NCBI RefSeq assembly: GCF_006740045.1
Contig: NZ_AP019749.1
Coordinates: 4,173,001-4,237,000 of the forward strand
Source of the DNA: Comamonas terrigena NBRC 13299
Lineage (GTDB): Bacteria; Pseudomonadota; Gammaproteobacteria; Burkholderiales; Burkholderiaceae_C
Length of the DNA: 64,000 nucleotides
Direction: 5' to 3'
The notes beneath the pieces are model-generated. The model was not told the origin of the DNA. It was given only the letters and a program-made list of their open reading frames with translations, and did not search any database. Of the stretch, positions 47,579-56,844 are shown one piece after another (position 1 is the first letter of the stretch; each line of letters starts with the position of its first letter). The position numbers and the translations under genes were made by a program.

Positions 47579-47909
47579 CTCCCGATCTGGGGTTACAAAA
47601 ATATTGGGTTTTCCCCAGGCTTGTAAGCAGGCTTTGCGCCATGGCAGACAAATGTGTAAAAGCGGCCTCCCGGGCGACAAATTTACGCCCCTGGCCCAGC
47701 GTCCGTGACGTGCCGCAAGGCGATATGCCTGCACTTCAGCGATCGTCCGACAGACGGCGCGTGTTTTCCCGATAAGGAGTTTCCCCCGGAAAGTCATCGC
47801 AAAGACAACCCGGCGTCAAACCGCTTCCTACCATCGCTGCAACACCACCACTCCATGGGGCTTGCGCCCGGTGGAACGGCCTGAAACCAGCATCCTGTGA
47901 GGACCCGGA
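47579..47909. other. Divergent intergenic region, crp-like gene and acyl-CoA ligase operon
   Basis: 331 bp without a convincing gene. Contains an inverted TTACAA...TTGTAA pair about 23 bp apart near 47594 and 47629, and GAGGACCCGGA before the ligase ATG. No clear CRP-type half-site pair with the usual spacing was identified. Confidence 0.4.
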
Positions 47910-49844
47910 ATGAGCAACACATTCCCGCATCTGCTCCTGAAGCACGCCGCCGAGCGCCCCGACGCGCCCGCCCTGCGTGAGAAAGAGTACGGCATCTGGC
48001 AAACCTGGACCTGGGGCGAAGTCGCTCGCGATGTGCGCGCCCTGGCCTGCGGTCTGGCCGACCTGGGCCTGGCCAAGGGCCAGAACCTGGCGTTCATCAG
48101 CGACAACCGGCCCCACCTGTACATGGGCTTTGTGGCGGTGCAAAGCATAGGCGGCGTCCCCATTCCGCTCTACCAGGACGCCGTGGCCCAGGAAATGTCC
48201 TTCGTCATGCAGGATGCAGAGGTGGCCTTCGCCTTTGCCGAAAACCAGGAACAGGTGGACAAGCTGCTGGAAGTGCGCGAGACCGTGCCCGGCATCCGCC
48301 ACATCATCTATGACGACCCCCGCGGTCTGCGCAAGTACGACCAGCCCGGCCTCATCAGCACCGCCCAGCTGATGGAACGGGGCCGCGCCTGGGACCAGGC
48401 CCATCCCGGGGTCTGGGACAGCATGGTGCAGCAGGTGAAGGCCTCCGACGTCTCGGTGATCCTCTACACCTCGGGCACAACCGGCAAACCCAAAGGCGTG
48501 TGCCAGACGCACAGCAGCTTCATCGGCTCGGCCCGCGGCGCGGTGGAGGTCGACGGCCTGAACCCTGCGGACAATGTGATGTCCTACCTGCCTCCGGCCT
48601 GGGTGGGCGACCACCTGTTCTCGCTGGCGCAGTGGATGGTGGCGGGCTTCACCATCAACTGCCCGGAATCCGGCAGCACGGTCACCATCGACCTGCGCGA
48701 GGTGGGCCCCACCTATTACTTCGCCCCGCCCCGGGTGTTTGAGGGCATGCTGACCTCGGTCTCCATCCGCATGGAAGATGCGGCCAAGGGCAAGCAGTGG
48801 CTGTATGAAAAATGCATGCAGCTGGCCAAGCGCGTGGGCGCCGACATCCTGGACGGCAAGCCCGTGAGCGCACTGGACCGCATCAAGTACAAGCTGGGCG
48901 ATCTGCTGATCTACGGGCCGCTGCGCAATGTGATGGGCCTGTCGCGCATCCGCGTGGCCTACACGGCCGGCGCAGCCATCGGCCCGGACCTGTTCCGCTT
49001 CTTCCGCTCCATCGGCATCAACCTCAAGCAACTGTATGGCCAGACCGAAACCTGCGCCTATGTCTGCATCCAGAAGAACGGCCATGTCAAGCTGAACACC
49101 GTGGGCCAGGCCGCTCCCGGCATCGAGCTGAAGATCGCCGACAACGGCGAGGTGCTGGTCAAGGGCGTGTCGGTGCTCAAGGAGTACTACAAGCGCCCCG
49201 ACGCCACCGCCGAGGTGATCGATGACAACGGCTACTTCCACACCGGCGACGCCGGCGTGCTGGATGCCGACGGCCACCTGCGCATCATCGACCGCGCCAA
49301 GGATGTGGGCAAGATGAACAGCGGTGCCATGTTTGCGCCCAACTACATCGAGAACAAGCTCAAGTTCTTCTCGCACATCAAGGAAGCCGTGTGCTTCGGC
49401 AATGCCCGCGACGAAGTCTGTGCCTTCATCAACATCGACTACGAAGCCGTGGGCAACTGGGCCGAGCGCCAGAACATCCCCTACGGCGGCTATGTGGACC
49501 TGGCCTCCAAGCCCAAGGTGCTGGAGCTGGTGGCCGAATGCCTGGGCCAGGTCAATGCCGACCTGGCCACCGAACCCGGCATGGCCGACACCCAGATCGC
49601 GCGCTTCCTGGTGCTGCACAAGGAGCTGGACCCGGACGATGACGAGCTGACCCGCACCCGCAAGGTCCGCCGCAACTTCATCGCCGACAAATACGGCGTG
49701 CTGGTGGATGCGCTGTATGGCGGCAAGAAGGAGCAGTTCATCGAGACCCTGGTCAAGTTCGAGGACGGACGCACCGGCAGCGTCAGCGCCACGCTCCAGA
49801 TCCTGGATGTCAAGACCTACCCGGCCGCACGCGCCGCCGCCTGA
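47910..49844 (+). CDS. AMP-dependent acyl-CoA synthetase (long-chain type)
   Basis: 644 residues. The AMP-binding P-loop ILYTSGTTGKPKG is near residue 188, with LTSVSIRME and QLYGQTETC (A5) following, then FHTGDAGVLDADGHLRIIDRAKD (A7/A8). This places it with long-chain acyl-CoA synthetase-like proteins. It converts a carboxylic acid plus ATP and CoA into acyl-CoA. It heads a seven-gene operon (ABC importer with PaaK-like ligase), so its substrate is probably the imported acid. GAGGACCCGGA precedes the ATG. No C-terminal truncation. Confidence 0.9.
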   Translation: MSNTFPHLLLKHAAERPDAPALREKEYGIWQTWTWGEVARDVRALACGLADLGLAKGQNLAFISDNRPHLYMGFVAVQSIGGVPIPLYQDAVAQEMSFVMQDAEVAFAFAENQEQVDKLLEVRETVPGIRHIIYDDPRGLRKYDQPGLISTAQLMERGRAWDQAHPGVWDSMVQQVKASDVSVILYTSGTTGKPKGVCQTHSSFIGSARGAVEVDGLNPADNVMSYLPPAWVGDHLFSLAQWMVAGFTINCPESGSTVTIDLREVGPTYYFAPPRVFEGMLTSVSIRMEDAAKGKQWLYEKCMQLAKRVGADILDGKPVSALDRIKYKLGDLLIYGPLRNVMGLSRIRVAYTAGAAIGPDLFRFFRSIGINLKQLYGQTETCAYVCIQKNGHVKLNTVGQAAPGIELKIADNGEVLVKGVSVLKEYYKRPDATAEVIDDNGYFHTGDAGVLDADGHLRIIDRAKDVGKMNSGAMFAPNYIENKLKFFSHIKEAVCFGNARDEVCAFINIDYEAVGNWAERQNIPYGGYVDLASKPKVLELVAECLGQVNADLATEPGMADTQIARFLVLHKELDPDDDELTRTRKVRRNFIADKYGVLVDALYGGKKEQFIETLVKFEDGRTGSVSATLQILDVKTYPAARAAA

Positions 49845-49865
49845 CCCGCAACGAGGCAAGCAGCC

Positions 49866-50651
49866 ATGACAGACAAAAAAATCGGCGATGTCATCCTGGA
49901 CATCCAAAACATCAGCCTGCGCTTCGGTGGCGTGAAGGCCCTGACGGACATCTCGTTCAATGTGCGCGAGCACGAGATCCGTTCCATCATCGGCCCCAAC
50001 GGCGCAGGCAAGAGCTCCATGCTCAACTGCATCAACGGGGTCTACACCCCGTCGGAAGGCTCCATCACCTTCCGGGGCCACAAGTTCGACCACATGAACA
50101 GCCGCCAGGTCGCCGAAATGGGCGTGGCCCGCACCTTCCAGAACCTGGCGCTGTTCAAGGGCATGAGCGTGATCGACAACATCATGACCGGCCGCAACCT
50201 GAAGATCAAAAGCAATCTGCTGATGCAGGCGCTGCGCATCGGCCCGGCCGAGAAGGAAGAAATCGCCCACCGCGAATTCGTCGAACACATCATCGACTTC
50301 CTGGAAATCCAGGCCTACCGCAAGACGCCGGTGGGCCAGCTGCCCTATGGCCTGCAAAAGCGCGTGGACCTGGGCCGCGCCCTGGCCATGGAGCCTCAGG
50401 TGCTGCTGCTGGACGAGCCCATGGCCGGCATGAACGTGGAAGAGAAGCAGGACATGTGCCGCTTCATCCTGGACGTGAACGACGAGTTCGGCACCACCAT
50501 CGTGCTGATCGAGCACGACATGGGCGTGGTGATGGACATTTCCGACCGCGTGGTGGTGCTGGACTACGGCAAGAAGATCGGTGACGGCGCCCCCGAAGAA
50601 GTGCGCAGCAACGAAGACGTGATCCGTGCCTATCTGGGCACCAGCCACTGA
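49866..50651 (+). CDS. ABC importer ATPase, LivG type
   Basis: 261 residues. Walker A GPNGAGKSS and Walker B LLLDEPMAGM flank a signature region LPYGLQKRVDLGRALAMEP (the LivG-like form of LSGGQ); His switch is in EHDMG. LivG-type ATPases power branched-chain-amino-acid-like importers; here the start follows the ligase stop by 21 bp (SD GAGGCAAGCAGCC). The permease and receptor subunits follow, giving a complete importer. Confidence 0.93.
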   Translation: MTDKKIGDVILDIQNISLRFGGVKALTDISFNVREHEIRSIIGPNGAGKSSMLNCINGVYTPSEGSITFRGHKFDHMNSRQVAEMGVARTFQNLALFKGMSVIDNIMTGRNLKIKSNLLMQALRIGPAEKEEIAHREFVEHIIDFLEIQAYRKTPVGQLPYGLQKRVDLGRALAMEPQVLLLDEPMAGMNVEEKQDMCRFILDVNDEFGTTIVLIEHDMGVVMDISDRVVVLDYGKKIGDGAPEEVRSNEDVIRAYLGTSH

Positions 50652-50676
50652 CACCACGGAACACGGGAGACCCGCA

Positions 50677-51606
50677 ATGGCATTCTTTCTGGAAACCCTG
50701 TTTGGCGGCCTGATGGCCGGCATGCTCTACGCCCTGGTGGCACTCGGCTTCGTGCTGATCTTCAAGGCCTCGGGCGTCTTCAACTTCGCCCAGGGCGCGA
50801 TGGTGCTGTTCGCCGCGCTGGCGATGGCGCGCTTTGCGGAATGGATTCCGCAGTGGACCGGCATCGAGAACAAGATCGTCTCCAACGTCGCTGCCTTCAT
50901 CATCGCCGCCGCGATCATGTTCGTCTGCGCCTGGGTGATCGAGCGCCTGGTGCTGCGCCACCTGGTGAACCAGGACGCCGCCACCCTGCTGATGGCGACG
51001 CTGGGCATCACCTACTTCATGGAAGGGGTGGGCCAGACGCTGTTCGGCAGCGAGATCTACAAGATCGACATCGGCATGCCCAAGGACCCGGTGTTCCTGC
51101 TGGACTCGGTGTTTGACGGCGGCGTGATGGTCAACCAGGAAGACGTGATCGCTGCGGTGATCGCCGCCTGCCTGGTGGCCGCCCTGTCCGTGTTCTTCCA
51201 GAAGACCAGCACCGGCCGGGCCCTGCGCGCCGTGGCCGACGACCACCAGGCCGCCCAGTCCATCGGCATTCCGCTGAACCGCATCTGGGTGATCGTGTGG
51301 TGCGTGGCCGGCATCGTGGCCCTGGTGGCCGGGATGATCTGGGGCTCCAAGCTGGGGGTGCAGTTCACGCTGACCACCGTGGCGCTGCGTGCGCTGCCGG
51401 TGGTCATCCTGGGCGGTCTGACCTCGGTCCCCGGCGCCATCATCGGCGGCCTGATCATCGGCGTCGGCGAAAAGCTGTCCGAGGTCTACCTGGGCCCCTA
51501 TGTGGGCGGCGGTATCGAAATCTGGTTTGCCTATGTGCTGGCCCTGGTGTTCCTGCTGTTCCGTCCGCAGGGATTGTTCGGCGAGAAGATCATCGACCGC
51601 GTCTGA
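50677..51606 (+). CDS. ABC permease, LivH type
   Basis: 309 residues, about eight membrane segments. LivH/BPD2 family features are GMLYALVALGFVLIFKASGVFNFAQGAMV at the N-terminus and GRALRAVADDHQAAQSIGI (the coupling-helix EAA-like loop). The start ATG is preceded by GGGAGACCCGCA. It is the inner-membrane pore half that works with LivM encoded 33 bp downstream. Confidence 0.93.
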   Translation: MAFFLETLFGGLMAGMLYALVALGFVLIFKASGVFNFAQGAMVLFAALAMARFAEWIPQWTGIENKIVSNVAAFIIAAAIMFVCAWVIERLVLRHLVNQDAATLLMATLGITYFMEGVGQTLFGSEIYKIDIGMPKDPVFLLDSVFDGGVMVNQEDVIAAVIAACLVAALSVFFQKTSTGRALRAVADDHQAAQSIGIPLNRIWVIVWCVAGIVALVAGMIWGSKLGVQFTLTTVALRALPVVILGGLTSVPGAIIGGLIIGVGEKLSEVYLGPYVGGGIEIWFAYVLALVFLLFRPQGLFGEKIIDRV

Positions 51607-51639
51607 CCGGTCCACCCCAAGAACAATTAGGAGACACAC

Positions 51640-52716
51640 ATGTTCTATCGTGAGAACGGCCAGTTCAAGACCAGCTACCGGGCGGACCAGCAGATCTTCA
51701 CCATCCGCCAGGACAAGGTGGCGATCCTGCTGCTGATCGCCGCGGCCTTCCTGGTCGTGCCGATGTTTGCATCGGACTACTTCTACCGCGCCATCCTGAT
51801 TCCGCTGGTCATCATGTCGCTGGCCGCACTGGGCGTGAACATCCTGGTGGGCTACTGCGGCCAGATCTCGCTGGGCTCGGGCGCCTTCATGGCCGTGGGT
51901 GCCTACGGGGCCTACAACTTCATCGTGCGCATCCCCGGCATGCCGCTGATTCCGGCGCTGATCCTGGGCGGCCTGTGCGCAACCTTCTTCGGCATCCTGT
52001 TCGGCCTGCCCAGCCTGCGGGTCAAGGGCCTGTACCTGGCCGTGGCCACGCTGGCGGCCCAGTTCTTCAGCGACTGGATGTTCCTGCGCATCAAGTGGTT
52101 CACCAACGATTCGCCTTCGGGCTCGGTGTCGGTGAGCAATCTGCAGGTGTTCGGCATGCCCATCGAATCGGCCACCTCCAAGTACATCTTCTGCCTGGCG
52201 GTGCTGGTGGTGATCGCGCTGCTGGCCAAGAACCTGGTGCGCGGCGCCATCGGCCGCGAATGGATGGCCATCCGCGACATGGACGTGGCCGCCAGCGTGA
52301 TCGGCATCCGCCCCATGTACGCCAAGCTCAGCGCCTTTGCCGTCAGCTCCTTCATCATCGGCGTGGCCGGTGCGCTGTGGGCCTTTGTGCACCTGGGGGC
52401 CTGGGAGCCCGCCGCCTTCTCGGTGGACGTGTCCTTCAAGCTGCTGTTCATGGTGATCATCGGCGGCCTGGGCTCCATCATGGGCAGCTTCTTTGGTGCG
52501 GCCTTCATCGTGGTGCTGCCCATCTTCCTGAGCCTGCTGCTGCCTGCCGTGGCCGGTCTGTTCGGTTTCGAGATCTCCACGGCAGGTGTGTCGCACGCGG
52601 AATTCATCATCTTCGGCGGGCTGATCGTGTGGTTCCTGATCGTGGAGCCCCATGGTCTGGCCAAGCTGTGGTCGATTGGCAAGCAAAAGATGCGTGTCTG
52701 GCCTTTCCCGCATTGA
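51640..52716 (+). CDS. ABC permease, LivM type
   Basis: 358 residues with about ten membrane segments. LivM-family features are LGVNILVGYCGQISLGSGAFMAVGAYGAYNF and GREWMAIRDMDVAASVIGI coupling loop. A 25-residue hydrophilic N-terminus (MFYRENGQFKTSYRADQ) precedes TM1. AGGAGACACAC precedes the ATG. It pairs with LivH; both are needed to form the importer. Confidence 0.93.
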   Translation: MFYRENGQFKTSYRADQQIFTIRQDKVAILLLIAAAFLVVPMFASDYFYRAILIPLVIMSLAALGVNILVGYCGQISLGSGAFMAVGAYGAYNFIVRIPGMPLIPALILGGLCATFFGILFGLPSLRVKGLYLAVATLAAQFFSDWMFLRIKWFTNDSPSGSVSVSNLQVFGMPIESATSKYIFCLAVLVVIALLAKNLVRGAIGREWMAIRDMDVAASVIGIRPMYAKLSAFAVSSFIIGVAGALWAFVHLGAWEPAAFSVDVSFKLLFMVIIGGLGSIMGSFFGAAFIVVLPIFLSLLLPAVAGLFGFEISTAGVSHAEFIIFGGLIVWFLIVEPHGLAKLWSIGKQKMRVWPFPH

Positions 52717-52799
52717 TGCGGATTGAGTTTGCAAGGTGTGTGTGCGCGCACAGCGCGCTTTCGGTGACGTTAGATCGATTCCATTCAAGGAGACAAACC

Positions 52800-54122
52800 A
52801 TGAAGTTCACCCGTCTGGCCCTGGCGGCCACCCTGGTTGCAGCAGGCGCCGGTTTTGCCGGCAGCGCATCGGCCCAGGCCAATGAGCAGTTCATCCCCCT
52901 GCTGTCCTACCGCACCGGCGCCTACGCCCCCAACGGCATTCCATGGGCCAACGGCAAGCAGGACTACCTGAAGCTGATCAACGAGCGCGATGGCGGCATC
53001 AATGGCGTGAAGATCACCTACGAAGAATGCGAAACCGGCTACGCCACCGACCGCGGCGTGGAATGTTACGAACGCCTGAAGAGCAAGCCCAATGTGGCGG
53101 CCTTTGACCCCCAGGCCACCGGCATCACCTTTGCGCTGACCGAAAAAGCACCCGTGGACAAGATCCCGCTGATCACGCTGGGCTACGGTCTGTCCATCGC
53201 CAAGGACGGCAATGCCTTCCAGTGGAACTTCCCCTTCATGGGCAGCTACTGGACCGGCGCCGACATCCTGATCCAGCACATCGGCAAGAAGGCCGGCGGC
53301 CTGGACAAGCTCAAGGGCAAGAAGATCGCGCTGATCTACCACGACAGCCCCTTCGGCAAGGAACCCATCCCAGTGCTGCAGCAGCGCGCCAAGATGCATG
53401 GCTTCGAGCTGCAGCTGCTGCCCGTGACCGCCCCGGGCGTGGAGCAGAAGGCCACCTGGCTGCAACTGCGCCAGAGCCGTCCCGACTATGCCCTGCTGTG
53501 GGGCTGGGGCGTGATGAACTCCACCGCGCTGAAGGAAGCCCAGGCCACCGGCTTCCCGCGTGACAAGCTGTATGGCGTGTGGTGGGCCGGCGCCGAACCC
53601 GATGTCCGTGACGTGGGCGAAGGCGCCAAGGGCTACCAGACCCTGGCACTGAACGGTTACGGCCAGAGCACCAAGGTGGCCCAGGACGTGCTCAAGCACG
53701 TGCACGACAAGAAGGCCGGCACCGGCCCGCGCGACGAAGTCGGCTCCGTGCTCTACACCCGCGGCATGATCATCTCCATGCTGACGGTGGAAGCCATCCG
53801 CACGGCACAGGAGAAGTTCGGCAAGGGCAAGCCCATGACCGGCGAGCAGGTCCGCTGGGGTTATGAAAACCTGAACCTGACCGAAGCCCGCCTGAAGGAA
53901 CTGGGTTTTGACCAGGTGATGCGCCCGCTGAAGACCAGCTGCGCCGACCACATGGGTTCCACCTCGGCCCGCATCCACACCTGGGACGGCAAGAAGTGGA
54001 ACATGGGCACCGACTGGTACCAGTCCGACGACAAGGTGATCGAGCCGCTGATCAAGGAACAGGGCGACAAGTACCTGGCCGAGAAGAAGCACACCCGCCG
54101 CGTCGCGGCTGACTGCAAGTAA
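52800..54122 (+). CDS. ABC importer substrate-binding protein, LivK-like
   Basis: 440 residues, longer than typical LivK. Signal peptide MKFTRLALAATLVAAGAGFAGSASAQ, then the periplasmic-binding fold (LLSYRTGAYAPNGIPWANG, INERDGGINGVKITYEECETGYATDRG). This length and opening are those of the branched-chain-amino-acid-type receptors linked to aromatic or other acid import operons rather than true leucine receptors, an observation from family experience. AAGGAGACAAACC precedes the ATG. The ligand cannot be deduced. Confidence 0.88.
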   Translation: MKFTRLALAATLVAAGAGFAGSASAQANEQFIPLLSYRTGAYAPNGIPWANGKQDYLKLINERDGGINGVKITYEECETGYATDRGVECYERLKSKPNVAAFDPQATGITFALTEKAPVDKIPLITLGYGLSIAKDGNAFQWNFPFMGSYWTGADILIQHIGKKAGGLDKLKGKKIALIYHDSPFGKEPIPVLQQRAKMHGFELQLLPVTAPGVEQKATWLQLRQSRPDYALLWGWGVMNSTALKEAQATGFPRDKLYGVWWAGAEPDVRDVGEGAKGYQTLALNGYGQSTKVAQDVLKHVHDKKAGTGPRDEVGSVLYTRGMIISMLTVEAIRTAQEKFGKGKPMTGEQVRWGYENLNLTEARLKELGFDQVMRPLKTSCADHMGSTSARIHTWDGKKWNMGTDWYQSDDKVIEPLIKEQGDKYLAEKKHTRRVAADCK

Positions 54123-54286
54123 GGGCCTCCGGCCCGGCATGCGGCCCTCTGTGCTGCATGCCGCGGCCGCCCGCGCTTGCGCACCGGCACTGCCCGCCCC
54201 CGTGCGGCAGTGCCCAGCCGACAGTCCTGCTCGCTCCCCGCATTCCGGCGGCATGCAGGCCTGCCGATTGGTTGAAAGGCACGCAC

Positions 54287-55096
54287 ATGGAACCCAAGAA
54301 CATCGTCCTCAATGTCAACGGCATTGAAGTCATCTACAACCACGTCATCCTGGTGCTCAAAGGCGTCTCGCTGCAACTGCCGGAAAAGGGCATCGTCGCC
54401 CTGCTCGGCGGCAACGGCGCAGGCAAGACCACCACGCTGCGGGCGATCTCCAACCTGCTCAAGGGGGAGCGTGGCGAGGTCACCAAGGGCTCCATCGAGC
54501 TGCGCGGCGAGCAGATCCAGAACCTGTCGCCCGCCGAGCTGGTCCAGCGCGGCGTGGTGCAGGTGATGGAAGGCCGCCACTGCTTTGCCCACCTGACCAT
54601 CGAAGAAAACCTGATGACGGGCAGCTACACCCGCACCGACAAGGGCGAGATCGCGGCCAACCTGGAGAAGGTCTACAACTACTTCCCCCGCCTCAAGACG
54701 CGCCGCACCAGCCAGGCGGCCTACACCTCGGGGGGAGAGCAGCAAATGTGCGCCATTGGCCGCGCCATCATGAGCAACCCCAACATCGTGCTGCTGGACG
54801 AGCCCTCCATGGGCCTGGCGCCGCAGATCGTGGAAGAGGTGTTCAACATCGTCAAAGACCTGAACACCAAGGAAGGCACAACCTTCCTGCTGGCCGAGCA
54901 GAACACCAACATGGCGCTGAAGTACGCCGACTACGGCTACATCATGGAAAGCGGCCGCATCGTGATGGACGGCTCGGCCAGCGACCTGGCCAGCAACGAA
55001 GACGTCAAGGAGTTCTACCTGGGCGTGGGCGGCGACCAGCGCAAGAGCTTCAAGGACGCCAAGAGCTACAAGCGCCGCAAGCGCTGGCTGGCCTGA
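54287..55096 (+). CDS. ABC importer ATPase, LivF type
   Basis: 269 residues. Walker A GGNGAGKTT, Walker B IVLLDEPSMG and the LivF-type signature TSGGEQQMCAIGRAI are intact. The C-terminus (GDQRKSFKDAKSYKRRKRW) is a basic tail typical of this clade. It lies 164 bp after the receptor gene; the spacing suggests a long leader but the same operon. The start MEPKNIVLNV follows a weak purine-rich stretch GAAAGG. Confidence 0.92.
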   Translation: MEPKNIVLNVNGIEVIYNHVILVLKGVSLQLPEKGIVALLGGNGAGKTTTLRAISNLLKGERGEVTKGSIELRGEQIQNLSPAELVQRGVVQVMEGRHCFAHLTIEENLMTGSYTRTDKGEIAANLEKVYNYFPRLKTRRTSQAAYTSGGEQQMCAIGRAIMSNPNIVLLDEPSMGLAPQIVEEVFNIVKDLNTKEGTTFLLAEQNTNMALKYADYGYIMESGRIVMDGSASDLASNEDVKEFYLGVGGDQRKSFKDAKSYKRRKRWLA

Positions 55097-55207
55097 TCCG
55101 CAGCGGTGCCGGGCACCGCGGCTGCATCCACCGCTGCTACCGCACCTGCTTTCGGCGGTAGAGCCTGTTTTTTCTGAAAACTTCTTCCCGCATGCAGGAG
55201 CCCTGAG

Positions 55208-56455
55208 ATGAGTTCGTTCTACGACGCCCTGGAAACCCGCAGCCCCGCCGAGCGCGAGGCCGATCTGCTGGCCCGTCTGCCCACGCAGATTGCCCAGGCC
55301 CAGCAGCATTCCCCGGCCTTTGCGCAGATCCTGGCCGGCGTGGATGCCAGCCGCATCACCAGCCGCGCAGCGCTGGCCCAGCTGCCCGTGACCCGCAAGT
55401 ACGAGCTGCTGCAGCGGCAACGCGACCACCTGGCCCACAGCCCTTTCGGCGGCTTTGCCACGCACGGCTTCGGTCGGCAGATGCCCCGCGTGTTCAGCAG
55501 CCCCGGCCCCATCTATGAGCCCGAAGGCACGCGTGGCGATTACTGGCGCATGGCCCGTGCGATCTACGCGGCGGGCTTTCGCCCCGGCGAGCTGATCCAC
55601 AACTGCTTCTCCTACCACTTCGTGCCCGCCGGCTCGATGATGGAGACCGGTGCCCATGCCCTGGGCTGCACCGTCTTCCCCGGCGGCACCGGCCAGACCG
55701 AGCAGCAGGTGCAGGCCATGGCCGAGCTGCGTCCGGCCGGCTACATCGGCACGCCCAGCTTTCTGAAGATCATTCTGGAAAAAGCCGCCGAACAGGGGGT
55801 GCAACTGCCCACGCTGACCAAGGCCCTGGTCAGCGGCGAGGCCTTCCCGCCCTCGCTGCGCGACTGGCTGGCCGAGCGTGGCGTGGCCGCCTACCAGGCC
55901 TATGCCACAGCCGATCTGGGGCTGATCGCCTATGAAACCAGCGCCCGCGAAGGGCTGGTGCTGGACGAAGGGGTGATCGTGGAAATCGTGCGCCCCGGCA
56001 CCGGCGACCCGGTGGCCGAAGGCGAAGTGGGCGAGCTGGTGATCACCACGCTGAACACCGATTACCCGCTGATCCGTTTCGGCACCGGCGACCTGTCGGC
56101 CGTGCTGCCCGGCCACTGCCCCACAGGCCGCACCGCCACCCGCATCAAGGGCTGGCTGGGCCGCGCCGACCAGACCACCAAGGTGCGTGGCATGTTTGTG
56201 CACCCCGCCCAGGTGGCCGAGGTGGCCAAGCGCTTCCCGCAGATTCTGAAAGCACGCCTGGTGGTCAGCGGCGAGATGGCCAACGACCAGATGGCGCTGC
56301 AGGTGGAGACCACCGAAACCGCCGAAGGCCTGGCCCGGCTGATTGGCGACGCCATCCGTGACGTAACCAAGCTGCGCGGCGATGTGCAGCTGCTGCCGCC
56401 CGGCAGCCTGCCCAATGACGGCAAAGTGATCGAGGACGCGCGCAGCTACCGCTGA
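55208..56455 (+). CDS. PaaK-like CoA ligase (AMP-binding family)
   Basis: 415 residues. Phenylacetate-CoA ligase-like features are VFSSPGPIYEPEGT in place of the usual ST-rich P-loop, EAYATADLG-type A5 region (YQAYATADLGLIAYET) and RFGTGDLSAV. The canonical P-loop SSGTTGxPK is largely lost here (SSPGPIYEPEG), so substrate activation may be altered. It ends the operon and is followed by a strong terminator. Together with the first gene, two ligases bracket the importer. Confidence 0.85.
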   Translation: MSSFYDALETRSPAEREADLLARLPTQIAQAQQHSPAFAQILAGVDASRITSRAALAQLPVTRKYELLQRQRDHLAHSPFGGFATHGFGRQMPRVFSSPGPIYEPEGTRGDYWRMARAIYAAGFRPGELIHNCFSYHFVPAGSMMETGAHALGCTVFPGGTGQTEQQVQAMAELRPAGYIGTPSFLKIILEKAAEQGVQLPTLTKALVSGEAFPPSLRDWLAERGVAAYQAYATADLGLIAYETSAREGLVLDEGVIVEIVRPGTGDPVAEGEVGELVITTLNTDYPLIRFGTGDLSAVLPGHCPTGRTATRIKGWLGRADQTTKVRGMFVHPAQVAEVAKRFPQILKARLVVSGEMANDQMALQVETTETAEGLARLIGDAIRDVTKLRGDVQLLPPGSLPNDGKVIEDARSYR

Positions 56456-56471
56456 GCCTCAGTCCGCCCGG

Positions 56472-56515
56472 CAGCATGGAAACCGCCCGCAGGCGGGCTC
56501 CATGCTGTTTTTTTT
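56472..56515 (+). terminator. Strong terminator of the ligase/ABC operon
   Basis: CAGCATGGA and TCCATGCTG form the outer stem, with inner GCCCGC/GCGGGC, and eight Ts follow (56508-56515). It begins 16 bp after the PaaK-like stop codon. Confidence 0.93.
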
Positions 56516-56844
56516 GCCTATCCCTGGCCCCCAAGGCCATACAGGCCGTGTTCTGCCCCCAATCCGTGCGCCGCGACGGCCACCGCGCAATGCCCCAGAT
56601 CAACACCCGGCCACCGCTGACGCAAATGCGACAGTTGTTGACAACTTGCTGACGCACGGTGGTGCTCCCCCCTGGTTTCTTCCAATTTCTTGACTTCAAA
56701 AAAAGGAGCACTTGAGGCTTGCAGCGCAATGCGTAACGGCTTGTAGCTCTTAAAACCGTGCCCTCAACCGCTCGGGTTAGTACTAGGCCGATTACGGCAG
56801 ATGTTAGACACCATGGCGCCCTTGTTTTCGTAGGAGTTGAGTCA
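56516..56844. other. Upstream region of the second Bug receptor
   Basis: About 330 bp without a gene. It holds a 14-bp palindrome AGTTGT-TG-ACAACT at 56633-56646 (possible operator), an A run with AAGGAGCA near 56698-56707 resembling a stray ribosome site, and AGGAG before the Bug start. The promoter is likely in the last 150 bp, where the sequence is less GC-rich. Confidence 0.4.

Noticed and set aside
47736..50723. 995-codon frame antisense to the acyl-CoA ligase and LivG genes
   Set aside because: Long only because stop codons are rare in this GC-rich antisense; all functional motifs are on the plus strand.
50464..52788. 774-codon frame antisense to livH and livM
   Set aside because: The plus-strand permeases show regular membrane segments; the antisense frame is His/Gln/Asp-rich noise.
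53861..56203. 780-codon frame antisense to the receptor, LivF and PaaK-like genes
   Set aside because: No family features; overlaps three intact genes.
56633..56646. AGTTGTTGACAACT palindrome as an operator for the Bug gene
   Set aside because: It is about 200 bp from the start codon with no adjacent regulator gene, so is mentioned only in the region entry.
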